From positions 1,806,249 through 1,870,248 of the forward strand of contig VWZS01000496.1 of NCBI GenBank assembly GCA_013397075.1: a stretch of DNA of 64,000 nt, written 5' to 3'. Positions 45,663 through 58,262 of this stretch are shown piece by piece; within the stretch, counting starts at the first letter, position 1, and every line of letters starts with the position of its first letter. This DNA is from Rhabdornis inornatus (Eukaryota > Chordata > Aves > Passeriformes > Rhabdornithidae). Below the pieces are notes generated by a model that was given only the letters and a program-made list of their open reading frames with translations, was not told the DNA's origin and made no database searches. The position numbers and the translations under genes are program-made.

Positions 45663-48600
45663 AGGGTCTAATACTTTAACATCCTTTTATTTTACGCTTT
45701 CTAATCATAGCAAAACCCAATCCTAGTGGAACTGGTCCTGTAAGATACTAGTTGCATCAGACTGCAGGTTTGCACAGCCATATTTCTGTCTTGAGACACA
45801 GCCTTGTGGAGTGGGAGTAACTCCAGTGACATCCATGGAGTAAAACCAGTTATACATCATTTGAACCAAGATTAAAGTTAGTTATCAGTAACCACACACC
45901 AGCAAATCTATCACTCTCCAAAACCCTTAGCCAAGCAAACAGAATCAGCTCCTCTTCATCTACTGCCTCCTACATACATTGCAGTACACATGACTGGGAT
46001 CACATACATTTTGGGTGGCATTTGGAGTAGACTGATATGCCAGTCAGAAATTTACTTTGCCTTAACTTTGCATTTTGTTAGCTGAAGATCTCCTTGCTCC
46101 TTGCTCACCTTTTCCAGCTAAAACTGAGCTTGATAAATCATTGTCATACATGGACGAAGCCATGACTACAGGTGGTGGGAAGCTGGGACAAGACTGGAGA
46201 GGTGTTTTATAAAGCATCCTTAGGAAACCCAAAATGTTATGGTATTACTCACCTGATATGCAGTGTAGTATGGAAAAGACACGTGATGGTCATCACTTTT
46301 GTGAAATTCAAGCTTATTTAATGATGATTTCCCTCACTCAGATCCTGGAGTCATCTTTACCAAAAAACAAAAAAAAAACCCCTCACCTTGATGGGTAGGA
46401 ACAAGACTGAAATATTAGTGAGACAGAAAATCAATTTTCTTTAAGAAAAAAATTCAGGTAAAAAATGTCAAGACAATTCACGTAAAAACAATTAATATGG
46501 TGTGTCTCTATTGACCCAAGTTTCCATTTTTCTCAGCTGTAAGTATATTTGGTAGCCATTAATTTTCTAATGAAATTCCTGTTTTCCCTCTTAATTACTT
46601 TGAAGTCCCTTAAAATTTTTGTCATGATGCCAGACTCTTTATTTCAGGTGATGCAAGCACTGGTAGTTACCTTTGGGAATTATTTTCTCTACTTCAGGTG
46701 TGAGAAGGGATTCACAGTACTGAGCACTGGTGTATTTTTCCAACAGTATCAGTTGGTCTAATAAAACTATGACCTTGCCTTGTCTTATTTATATCCTTTG
46801 ATCTTAACACTAAAAGCAGCTCCACAACTACAATAAAAATTAATTCAGAAGGCCCTGAACATGGGAACAGTAATAGTAAATAGCCTGAAGAGAACATTCT
46901 CCCTCTATTTTATGAAAGCCACAATTCATCAGGTTTTTTTTTCTCAAATATAGGTGGTCCAGCCAGTTTTAAATTCATACCAGTTTTCCCTACACAGAAT
47001 CCGTATATGACAGTGACAGAGTCACAGCAAAGGGGAGCCATCAGGTGCATCACAGGGCTTTGCTGCTCAGTCTCATCGTGGGGATGTTTCTGATGACAGG
47101 CTCTTCTGCCCCTCTCTTCTCACTTTCAAGTTCTTAATTCAAAAAAGATTAAATCTGTGTCACTTTTGTTTATTATGTATCTTACTTTTCACTTTTTTGC
47201 CCGTTTCATGTATCCAATTCTTCAAGCTTTTGCACTGTTCATTTGAAATAAAATAGGATTCTTATCCCACCATGGGAAGCAACCTGTGCTCCACCTTTTA
47301 CTGCTGGCTTTTTCTTAGATAGCATTAGATAGCAACGTTGCTTGCTGTGGTCACTTCATCTCAGATGTGTGTACATTACAACCTTCATCTTAAACCAGTT
47401 ATAGGAATATTACATTAGTTGATATATTATTTTGGAATTGCCCTACTGAGGAGGCTCTGGCTGTGTTCATCATGTCCTACCCTCAGAAGACTTTGATGAT
47501 CTTTAATAAATCCTTAAACATCTTTAATTAACCACCAAGACTTATTTTCTTTACAAGCTATTCTCCCATTTGTACAGGCTCTCTCATACAAACCTAGTTG
47601 GTTTTTTATTATACACTTCCATTGCAGGCACTTCCTTCACAGGAGCAAAGCCTCAAGGAATTAATCAGTATTTTATTATTTCACACTCCTGCTTCAAGCT
47701 CCTTCAAAACCTCCACTAAGTTTATTGCAATATAAATTTTCAAGTTTTTAATCATATCTATTTTCCACATCATTCTAGGGCATTAAGTTAAAAATATATC
47801 CCTTAAAGCAAAGGAAAAGGTGTGTACATCAGCAGCAGTATCACGATTGCCAATCTGCAGTATATATGTAAAGTCTAGGAACTATGAAAATTTGTTATCT
47901 TCATTTAGGAGCCACTTTCAGTATCCCCACTTATTATTTGATATGAAAATTTGTGGGAAAAATTTCCATGCTTTTGTTTATGCATTTATCACTGTTTAGC
48001 AGTATAGGATCTTGGAGAGGTAGTTCTGAAAAGTACAGTTTCGTCTTTGAATTTAAGGAATTGGAGTGAAGTATTTGTTGTATTAGTTTGATTCATCCTT
48101 TGCTTATCTTTAATTTCCTATTGCTTCAGATGAACTAGCACAGTTTAAATTCATTTTCTTAACTGATTTTCACTCAAATGCTGCCATTCTGTTTATCAAA
48201 AATAATAGCATTTGAAATTCTTCATCAGAACTTTACAGCAGCCTCTTGGGAAAGAGGCAAATCCTCTAGGATTCCTCTAAGGTAATTAGAGTAAGAAAAG
48301 ACATTCTAAAAGGTGTCTTGAAAGCTTTGAAAATAAAAGTAACTGAGACACAGCTCAGTTACCTCCTGAGAGGGGAGATGCTTTTCAAGGAGGGGAATTG
48401 AGGTCACTAATTGACAGCACTTAAAAGATTTTCAGAGGTGACAGCAAATCTGTCTCTAAAAATGTTGTCCAGATCATTGAAGAACAAGACAAGAGAGTTC
48501 ATTTTTTGTCATTTCCTTTTATAATGACTGCCTCTGTGCAAATGCTTTTCAGAGACTTAAAAACTGAAATAGTAATATTCCAACAACATGATGAAAAAGC

Positions 48601-51600
48601 ATGTGAAAATAAATAGTGACCCAATCTGAAGAAGAGTTGGAAGTCTGACCTCTATAGAGAAGTCTTAACATTAGAGGTGCCAAGATGAGCTCCGGAGGCA
48701 AATGGTGCCCCCAGTCTGAAGGAATTGCAGAAAGTGCATCCCAGTGGATGGGGGGATGTGATCATAGGTTCCTGCAGGAGGGAAGAGAAGGAGTTGGCCC
48801 ATGCAGGTGTTTTGTTGCCCACAGCCTGTTTACATTACAAATCCAAGTGTAAAAACAGCCCAGGCAAGCACTCTTGTTCTGCCTTCAATCCAGCCAAGTT
48901 GGGCAGCAACAGTAGAGAGGATATTGGATATTGCAGGCACAGAGAGCCCAGGCTGCCCAAGCAGATCCCCAGAGATCCCCACAAGCTGCTGCAATGCAGG
49001 AAGTGGGGGACAGATTTCTAAAATCAGAAACTGTTTGTAGTTTGTGATACCAGTCCTGTGTTTCCCTCCAGGAAAGGGAGTGATAGAAAGCAAACTTTAA
49101 TAGAGTTGAGGATATATAGCAAGCATCAAACAGTAATGGTGAAGGTAAAACACAAAGAAACATGCAGGGTAGGACAGGAGGCAGAGGAGCTGGTTTTAAA
49201 TTGAACAGGTAGGGTCTTCAAAAGATAAAACCAGGAGTTAAATTAATGACTTTCCTGAAAAGGTGTTTTAATTCAGTGAATACTTTGTTTATGTGGCTAC
49301 AATAACCACACTGAGAAAGCACCTAGCTGCTTCCCTGGCAGTAAGTGCTTCTGTCCCCTTCTGTCTCTTAGAGGCTGACAGCTGCATCAATCCTTCCCTC
49401 ACTAGCAATCCCATTTGCTCCACAACAACTGACCTCTGCTTCTCTCAAATTGCCTTGCTCATTCAAGAACACAGTTTAAACTCTTAGCAAATCCCCTCAA
49501 ACTGCATTAGACTTTCCATTTTCCTGGGGAAAGCACAGCCTGGACCTAAGGAGGTCCCACTTCTTCAAAGCATAGCACTGAATACTAGATTATTTCTCTC
49601 TATAATCTTTGATTCTGTTATCTCTTGTCTGACCACAGCCAGGATTGGTTAACACATAGGAAACACAGATTCTAGAACAGTAGTGTCTCTGTGCATATAT
49701 AGAGAGACGGAAAAGTTCAGGCTTATGGAGATACAAACATGTCATGGCAGCACGAAACCTAAATTACAAATATTGATAAAATTCTTTTGCATCTTATAAC
49801 TTCAGATAAATGTCCTAGAAGACTAAAGGATACATGACACCCAAGCCTTGGGTAACCCCACATCAGTGTTCAGTCCCCTCTGTTTTATAACACAAGGCAG
49901 GGCCTATTACTCATTTTGTTTCTCTGTGTTGTCTGCTGATGTTCTGCATGGCTCAGAGAAATTATTTCTTTAATGACATTATTGTTCTAATTGGGAATTC
50001 TGAACAAGATAGAGCCTCCTTTAACACTTCATATCTGGCTTCTTCAGATCCCACACAACAAATTTGCTGCCTGTGCTGCCAAGAGGCAAAGATTATTTGG
50101 GGTCATTACAGCAACCTCAGCAGACCTGTGTGGGGCACTGTTCTGGGGCTTTGTGCTCTGGTTTTAACTGGGATTTGTACTTAGCAGGAGTGTCCTGGAG
50201 AGAAGATTTTGTGTCTTGTAGGAGCTGAGAATTGAGCCTTGTGAGAATCATCCTGCCCTTACTCTCTTATACAGGTACAAAGGGGCACACACAGCTTTAC
50301 CTTCTTTCTGTACTTACAAGCCAATTGTGTTTCCATGCAAAAGCTGTTAATTTTGGCTTGCACACAGGCAGTTTTGTATGTCTGAAATGTGTATTTGGCT
50401 GGCCACGATGCTGAGTGATTTTACCTACAATACTGAATTGCAAGGACTGTGAAGCCTCCAAGCGTGTGCTTCTAGTGTTGAAATTGAAGTGGGGGTACAA
50501 GCATTCCAAAGAACTAATATGGAAAGTTTGGCATCCTCCTGCACTCTTTTCTGTTCTGTTTCCTCTCTGGAAAATGCTGGAAACCCTCAAGGCCCATCCT
50601 TGTCTGCCAGCATATCCTGGCTCACTTTAAGCACTGTATGTGCCACCTGTACAGATTTTCGCTGTGAACACATCTGAAGATTACATGGGTTTTAAGAATG
50701 ATACCATTTTCATAAACGAAAAAGAACATTTTTGGGAAATATTCACACTTCATGAGCATTCTGAAAGCACCACATAATTTGCAAGATCCAAGAAATTAAG
50801 ATTACAGCTCTTGATTGTGACAGCACTAACCAGGCAGTGTCCAAATAAGGTTTGGAGTCCATTCAAAAAGTAAGAAAATCGTAGCAGTATCCAAGTATGG
50901 AAGGAATGGTACTGAAAACACCTCCAAAATTGGATGAAGTGACTTTCCTTGTGTCAGACCCAGGTTTAATTTGATTTGTTCAATACCATATGTGCTTTCT
51001 GTCTTACTGTGTAGTACCCATGATATCATGACTCCTTCTGATTGCCCCTTTGTATTGGGTGGATTTGTATTGCAGAAGTTCACTAGTGACCCTTTTCACT
51101 GATCTGCCTGAATGAAGCCTGTTTCAGAAGAATGGCATATACACTCAGGGAAAAATTAAATCCTGACATACAGTCTCTCACACCTTTTGCTCAAAAATAC
51201 AGTCTAATCTTGCTGAAAGTACAGAGTTTTTAAGTGTGTCTGGTAATAAAGTGAGCAATTCTTCAACATGAAAATGGTACTACGTTCTTTTAGTGTCTCT
51301 TGCTCCATTTTTATGGACCTACCTGTATATTTGATAATAAAACAGATTTGTTGATGGAGAAAACCTTTCATAGAAGCAGAGAAATACAAAGTCTGAATGG
51401 TGTTGTTAGGATCCATAACGAGTAGGATCAAAAATGCAAGGAAGAGAAGGGTAATGCAGGGAGAGGTTTTTCACTCAGACTGATTTTCCCAGTGTCAAAC
51501 ACTGCTTCATTATCCATGACACCAAGACAGAAGCATGATGTGGTTGCTGCCTTCTGCCACTCTGCTTGCTAGTCATTGCAGCCATTGAAATGCCAGAAAG

Positions 51601-52726
51601 GAAGGAGCTGCAGAAACAATGCACATATTAGATGGAGCCTACATTATTTTTAGCTATCCCTTCAAGAACTGTACTTGTTTTATTCATTTCTGAGGATGTT
51701 TGTTTCTGATATTTGTGGCTGAACATCTGCTTTATAATCTCTGGAGAAAGTTGTGCAGAATAAACTCACTGTCATTAAATACAGAGCTGTGTTGAACCAG
51801 TCTACTCCCCAGTTCAGAACACTGCTGTTATCTCAGGGCTTGAAATGTTTTTCTTCATGGCTAATTAATCATGATCCATGTGACAGCTTCTCCTCTCCAG
51901 ATAGGAAATATCACTAAGGGATTCTTTGCCTTTCTTAAAGACTGTGTCTTTATCTTAAAAGTTGTCTGTTCTCAGCTGGGCAGTGGTTTCGACGGAGTTA
52001 AAGCTGGGGTGGAACCAGGGTTAAAACACAGCCCAGACTGCTCTGTCAACTCAGAAATCTGATGTCAGGTATCACCCATGCTGCCATAAAACCCAAGGAT
52101 CAAGGAGCCAAACTTCCCTAACCAAATTTGAGAAGAGAAAGTATCCACTCAAGGGAGAATTTGGTATATGCAATCCTCATGCAGTTATAGATACACACAG
52201 GGCTTCTGATGGGAGGCATGTGAAGCACCCACAATGCCACATTTGCTGCTCTGTGGCTTCCCAGCCGGCTCTTGGAAAATCAATTAGCACCTTCGTTTAT
52301 CAGTTAGCCAGCCCCATCAGAAATGCCTTGGTGAAAAGGCATCTCCCAGCCTGACATGTCATTGCTAGTTACATTCTGTGACATGTTCCTGCTTGTTTAT
52401 GATGCTTTTACATGGTCTCCCTCTGTATGTCTCCCTCAGCTCCTGCCTCCGAGCAGTCAGCCTGTCAAAGCTGGCAGGCTTTGCTTTTTTCCATTATTCA
52501 AAAGAGCAACAGAGACAACCTCTTTTTAATTTCTTTGGTCCTTTCTCTCTCAAGACCAGACCCTGCTCCTCATCCCTGTGCCCCACATCTTCCCTGCTCT
52601 GCTTGGGCTATGCTTGCCTCTGTGATCAGAATAATCTGGAAATATCACAGTGCTGATCACAGCTGATCACAGCAGCCAGGCAACAAGTTGCCAGGAGGTA
52701 ACAACTTCACAAGACTCAGAGAACCA

Positions 52727-52741
52727 AAAAAAAAAAAAAAG
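52727..52741. repeat. Poly-A run
   Basis: Fifteen A residues after AGAGAACC. No processed transcript is recognisable upstream. Confidence 0.7.
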
Positions 52742-54505
52742 CATCTAGGATTTTAGAAATAACTGAGCATCCTGTTTTTCATTAAATTTTAATGGGCATG
52801 AAGGTCATACACTGAGCTCATGATCCCGCTTGTGCCTGGAAGAAAGAATACAAACTGAAAACACTGTGATTGTATCTTCACTTATTCTTTCTTTCTTGTC
52901 AGTTGCAGTAACTGCATTCTCTGGCATGGTAGATTGGTATTTGTTTTTTATCATTTTTGAGATTAGTACTATTATTTTATACTGAGTAGAAACTATTTCC
53001 AAACACAAAGTTGGCAGCTTTTGGAAACAGAAGCCTGAACTGCCACACCAGCTCAGTGTTCACCTCAGAATTCCTATCAGTGACCCCCTAAAACATATTT
53101 ACAGTTTTGGGGCCCCAAGCCTGAAATAAGAGATCTCTGATTCTTCCTAGGCATATTTCCAATTAATTCCCCTGGTGTGTGTTGTCCTGCCAGAAGCAAG
53201 ACAAACTCTCTGTGTCTGAAAAAACTCATATGGTGAAAAATTAAAAATTTTGAATATAGCCTGAGTTTTTCTCTGTCACCAAAGACAAAGATAAAAGAGA
53301 GGACATAAAACAATATTTTGCTGCCTAAGGGGACCTCTCATTTGGAACTTAATAGCTATTTGAGTAAAAATGATTACACTAACATGCATAATGGGAAGAT
53401 AAACAGGGGGTTTGTAAACAAAACAAATTTATTTTCTTTTGAAATTGTATGCTGCCAATGTTTTCACCACTAAGAATTATTGCTTACAGAGGAGTTTCTC
53501 AAAGAGCTGCCTGGGTACTGGGTGTGTGATGACTCCTTCATATTCAGCATTACTGCAAGAAGGAAAACTAATTGAGGAAATTAATTTGCAGTGCTCAAGG
53601 CCGGGGTGATCAGATAAATTTCCACTGCTTCAAAGCAAGCTGAGACCGACTCAGAAGTTCATTGTGCCTGTGCAGTGACACTTTGTATCAGTGTTTCCCT
53701 ACTCTAATGAAATTCTTCCTGGGCGACCCTCAGAATTGAGAGGCCAATTCACTTTCTTTTGAGTCTGTAACCTGCAGAGGCTATGATCAGCCTTTCTGTG
53801 AGGATTAACAACGGGGAAAAAAGCTGGAGACAGCTCCAAACTGATGGTTGATGTCTTAATAGTGACTTTTCTCATAACACCTTCCCATTATGTCTTTACT
53901 TGCCGAATCAGACATAAAATTAACAAGTGCTGAGGACACAGGACAGAACTGCTGCTAAATTACACATTTTGTTTGTGTTGCTTTATCTTATCCCTTTCCT
54001 TGTGAAAAATAATTTGAAGTTTTTTCAGCATCTTAATTCCAATTTACTCCTTTCTTCATTTATTCTTCAAAAATTCTGAAGACATATTGTACACTTTGAG
54101 ATTTTCCTCCAGAGCATTACTTCCCTCCTTTCTCCCCCCAGATCTCTTTTTTTTTGTTTTGTTTTTTTACTGCTATGTAGCATGGATTCTCAAGGCACAA
54201 TTTGAGGGACGTTTTGGTGGGCGCACGGTGGAATAAGTGCCATGGAAAGCAGAAGGCAAAGTGCAGTGGGGAAAAAAGATAAAAACAAAAAAAAATACCT
54301 AAAACAAAGCGAAAACAAGCAACTTAAAAAGCAGAGGCTTAGGCTACCCAGTCTTTATCCTGGCAAATGGCCTTGGCTCATCTCTCTTCCAAAGAAAGAG
54401 AAGTTGAGAAGAATGGAGAAAAGAGAAGTGCAGAAGATATCCCAGCTCCCCAGTCATCACTAGCAGCTCAGTCCCCAACCTGCCTGAATTTTCAGTCATG
54501 CTTAC

Positions 54506-54635
54506 ACATCTGCAGGAGCTTTGCTTTGTGGGTACAGACATCCTTTGTCAGCTGGTGCTGTACCAGGCTTGCAAGATCACAAGAGCCAGGCCAAAAAGAA
54601 ATTGTCACAGCACTTAACTTGGTCTTTCCTTGGCT
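54506..54635 (-). CDS. Candidate coding exon, minus strand, upstream of the 44.6-kb block
   Basis: After AATATGCTTCTCAG the 130-bp block reads SQGKTKLSAVTISFWPGSCD, then LASLVQHQLTKD and HKAKLLQM, and leaves T before GTAAGC, a good donor. The leftover T makes TTA with the 44.6-kb block. The frame is also open upstream to an ATG (MPDFIKECLEDLEAKY) at about 54692, so it could instead be a first coding exon, or start at another AG. The TISFWPGS stretch looks like a buried strand followed by helices. No family recognised. Confidence 0.3.
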
Positions 54636-56984
54636 CTGAGAAGCATATTTTGCCTCCAGATCCTCTAAGCACTCTTTGATGAAGTCAGGCATGTCAATGC
54701 AAAGTTATTTTCTTGCTTTTGCTGTCATTTTAAGTCCTTTATCCATACCTGTTTCTGCAAGTTAAAAGTTTTCTCAGTTAACAGCTGGCATTTCCCTCAG
54801 ATCTGGAGCTTAGTGCTTGCCAGAAGCCATCTTCTACCAGAAGGGAAGAAAGCAGGTGGAAACTCACATATTGAAGGTTTTTTCCTTTGTACCCTCAGCT
54901 TGATTTTATACTGCCTAGGCATACACAATAATCTCTTTGCCTGCAAGTTTAAAGTACCCCAATGCAGACAACAGATCAAGGAACAGGGAAGCATTTTCAT
55001 TTTGTTTTGAATTACTCTTTGGCCCAAAGGTCTCAGCCTGCTTAATTTATTTATAAAAACGTAATGCTATCTGATATGCCACACATGCAAATGCTTTTAA
55101 AGCCTATGCCTCGAAGTTTGGAAATTAGCAAACACAGAACTGCTTACTTGGTCCTCAGCTGTTATCCACATCTCAGCAGGATCTCTAATGGATTTTCCAC
55201 ATCATTTAATATCTTGCAAGATACAACAACACGTTGTGTCATTTTTCAGAAGCAATTAAGCTAAAATTATGATTTGAAGGAAACTGCCTTCTACTTCATC
55301 AGAAAGCAGTATGTTGCCTTCGCCAAAGCTTAGCCTTCAGGAAGGGGACCAATATAACAACTCTAAAAAGTGAAGCTCACGACATGAAGACACTTGTAGA
55401 CTGTCTCCTTTAAGTGGCAAGTGTTACATGCATGGATGAAAACAGACCCTGGATTTCCCCTGTTTGGCACTTCAAGCTGTGTGGGCATAACCAGGGCCAG
55501 GCAAACCAGCACAGATCATGCAGAAAGAAACTTTTCATCCTGTCACTCTACTGTGCTGGTTGGCTCAGGTGAGGCACTAACACATCAGCTCAGCTCCCAG
55601 AGCCACCACATGGACAGCCAGGCTGGACAAGAAGAGGATCCAAAGTTCCTCTGGACTGACTCGTGGAGACAAACCCTGTGTCCACTCAGCCCTGGGGGAA
55701 GCTATGGGATCAGAGCCCACATTAACAAGTTTTTCAGATTATCACAAACACTTTGCTCTCAGCAAGGTGGTGGTTGGGATAGTCAAAGCAACGTGGAAAA
55801 CAGAGGAAAGTAAGGCCACAGCCAAGCTCCAGAGGATGAGGACTAGGCAGGAGTGGGGCAAAGATGAACATCAGAAGATACCTGGAAATCACTGCTTAAA
55901 GCTGTCCAACAGCTCCTATGAAGTGTCTTTAAACGGACGTAGAAAATGCATGCACATGCTGAGCTAACTCACTGATAGACAGCAGCTATTGGTCACACTA
56001 GAAGCAAAGTTTCATTTTAGTCAATTTTTAGTAGCTTTTAATACTCTATTTCATTCTGGTCTCATGGGGATTTTATGCTTTCCTCTATGCAAAACCTGAA
56101 ATATTTTGTAAAAGTTGAATGGAGATCAGCTTACAATTCTGGTCTGACTTTAAAACACAAGAAGCTGCAAACCTAATTATACAGATTCAGAAAAAGCTTA
56201 GAGGCTGGTTAAAAACCATTCCTGCCCTGGAGACCTTTCAAGCTTATGAAAATCTGGGGATCAACAAAAGGCAGAACTGTCATGCTCATTTTGCACATTT
56301 CATTAGATCTAAAGAACAAGCCAAATGTGTGGTGAGGAGGAATAGGGCAGGGTAGGAGGTCTGGCTCCTAGCCTTGCAGTTACATGCATTTGCAATGCAA
56401 ATTTCTCACATGCAGTAAAGTTGCTATTACGGTTTGATCAAGAGAGGGTTTTAAAATATATGAACTGAACAGTTTATGAGTAACCTCTTTTCACAGCTTG
56501 TAGTTGGTTACAATTTCAGTTCCAGTCCAGAGAGCAAGAAAAATCATCTGACTTTTGCATTAGGTCCAGATGGGATAGCAAAGCTCCTGCTTCAAAGCAC
56601 AACACAACCTGTGAGTGCTGCTGTTCCAAAGAAACTTCCCAAAACATGGAGGGATTTGGCACTTATCTGAGTCCCTGTTTTTCCACAGGGTATAAGGCAG
56701 AGTGCTAGGAAAGGACACTAAATTAATATCAGTTATGAAATATTTCAATGCTCTCTTTTCTATGCATCTGTCCATTCTTCAGATCAGGTACTTATATTCC
56801 TAGTAGATGGTTCAGATATATATAATTTCTTTATACTTGTAAGAAGTGATGTGGTCTTGCATGGCAAAAGAAATACATCAGCCAATCTTACTCATCCTGT
56901 CTCGAGTCTGTAATTTTTTTCTTCTGAATAAAGTATTATTTCAATTGCCGTCACTTGTTATAAAAAGTTACAAGAGCTTTCACC

Positions 56985-57125
56985 TTTAAATTTAATAAGA
57001 TTTATTTAATATTTTAAATTTTAAATTTAATGAGGTTAATTAATAATTAAATTAAATTTAAATATAAATTTAATTTAAATCTAATAAGGCTTTTTTAACT
57101 CTTTCAAATATATATCTATATTTAT
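56985..57125. repeat. AT-rich tract with palindromic TTTAAATTTAA units
   Basis: About 140 bases of almost pure A and T, with repeated AAATTTAA and TTAATTAA segments that read nearly the same on both strands. No unit repeats exactly. Confidence 0.85.
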
Positions 57126-57784
57126 TCCAACAAATATAGATCAATCTCTGTTGATTAATCTGCATGAGATTAATCTCATACGATAATGGCAGTTTTAGGC
57201 ATACAAAGGACAAGGCATTTTGTATCTATTTATATCTGTTTTGCCAAGAAACCCACTATTTTTGCAAAAGCTAAATGGAATTTGATAATAAAGTCTCATA
57301 CATTAAATTGTATTACAAAGTGCTACACATGGCCCTGTCTGCTAAATTAAAGGAGAAACATATATATATATTTTAGACACAGACAAGAAAAAATATGACC
57401 TGTAAGTTTTTTGGGATCAGAGTATAAACTAGTGACTAGCAAAAACCATGAGCATTTGGCATTGTGAGATGAAAAAACTGAAATCTTCCTCAAGTTTTAG
57501 GCATCTTAAGAGACCACATACTGCTCAGGATGCAAGTGTGGCACATCCACAGCAGTAGAGAGTACATCTTTTGCAACCTGCTCATGGCAACTCAAAAATC
57601 AGTTTACAGTAACTTCACCATCTGGACAAAAGAGAGACCATAAAATCCCTGTTTTGGAAATTCAATGAGAAGAAAGTGGAGGGGGCAACTTCACAAGCTG
57701 AGAAGCACACGCTGCAAAAATGATACTTGTTACAATGAAATAAAATAGTTTTTTCCTAGAACTAATTATCTTAATGGAAATCTC

Positions 57785-58262
57785 GTTGCCAGTCCACTGC
57801 AGAGCATCCTCATGAGGAAGTTTTAACTGCACTGAGTCTCCCCTCAATCTTCCCCAGGCTGGGCAGACCAAGTGACCTCAGCCACGCCTCTCACGACTTC
57901 CCCTCAAGGCCCTTCCCCACCTTTGTTGCCCTCCTTTGGGCAACTCTGCAATAGTTGAATGTCTTTAATATTGTGGCGCCCAAATTACACACAATACTCA
58001 AGGGGAGGCTGCCCCAGCCCAGAGCAGAGCAGGACAAACTCTCCCTTGCCCAGCTGTCCCTGATGTCCCCAGGACAGGGATGTCCCTCCTGGCTGCCAGG
58101 GCACTGCTGGCTCATGTTCAACTCTCCACGGACCAGGACCCCCAGGTCCCTTTCCCTGGCACTGCTCTCCAGCCCCTCATTCCCCAGTCTGTCCATACAT
58201 CCAGGGTTGTCCCACCCCAGGTCTGAATCAAAAGCCTTGATTTCTGTCAGAAATATAATTAC
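57785..58262 (-). mobile_element. CR1 LINE fragment with ORF2 remains, minus orientation
   Basis: On the minus strand the CR1 ORF2 passage is plain: RERDLGVLVRGELNMSQQC, then RRATKVGKGLEGKS. Between them lies a shifted stretch, so the frame is broken. Its right end is GGGTTGTCCCACCCCAGGTC, a usual CR1 internal block; the 3' UTR and tail on the left are missing or very diverged. It is the same CR1 section as at 39240-39745, in opposite orientation. Confidence 0.9.

Larger units (their letters stand above)
39746..57784. other. Long unique region holding two candidate exons
   Basis: Apart from the candidate exons at 44388-44660 and 54506-54635 and simple repeats, no element is recognised. Frames of 110 to 130 codons at 40.4-41.1, 45.1-45.5 and 55.4-55.8 kb lack domains and overlap frames on the other strand. 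Confidence 0.45.

Noticed and set aside
52645..52670. CTGATCACAG repeat as an operator-like palindrome
   Set aside because: It is a 12-bp local duplication of a TGATCA palindrome with no context to support a regulatory role.
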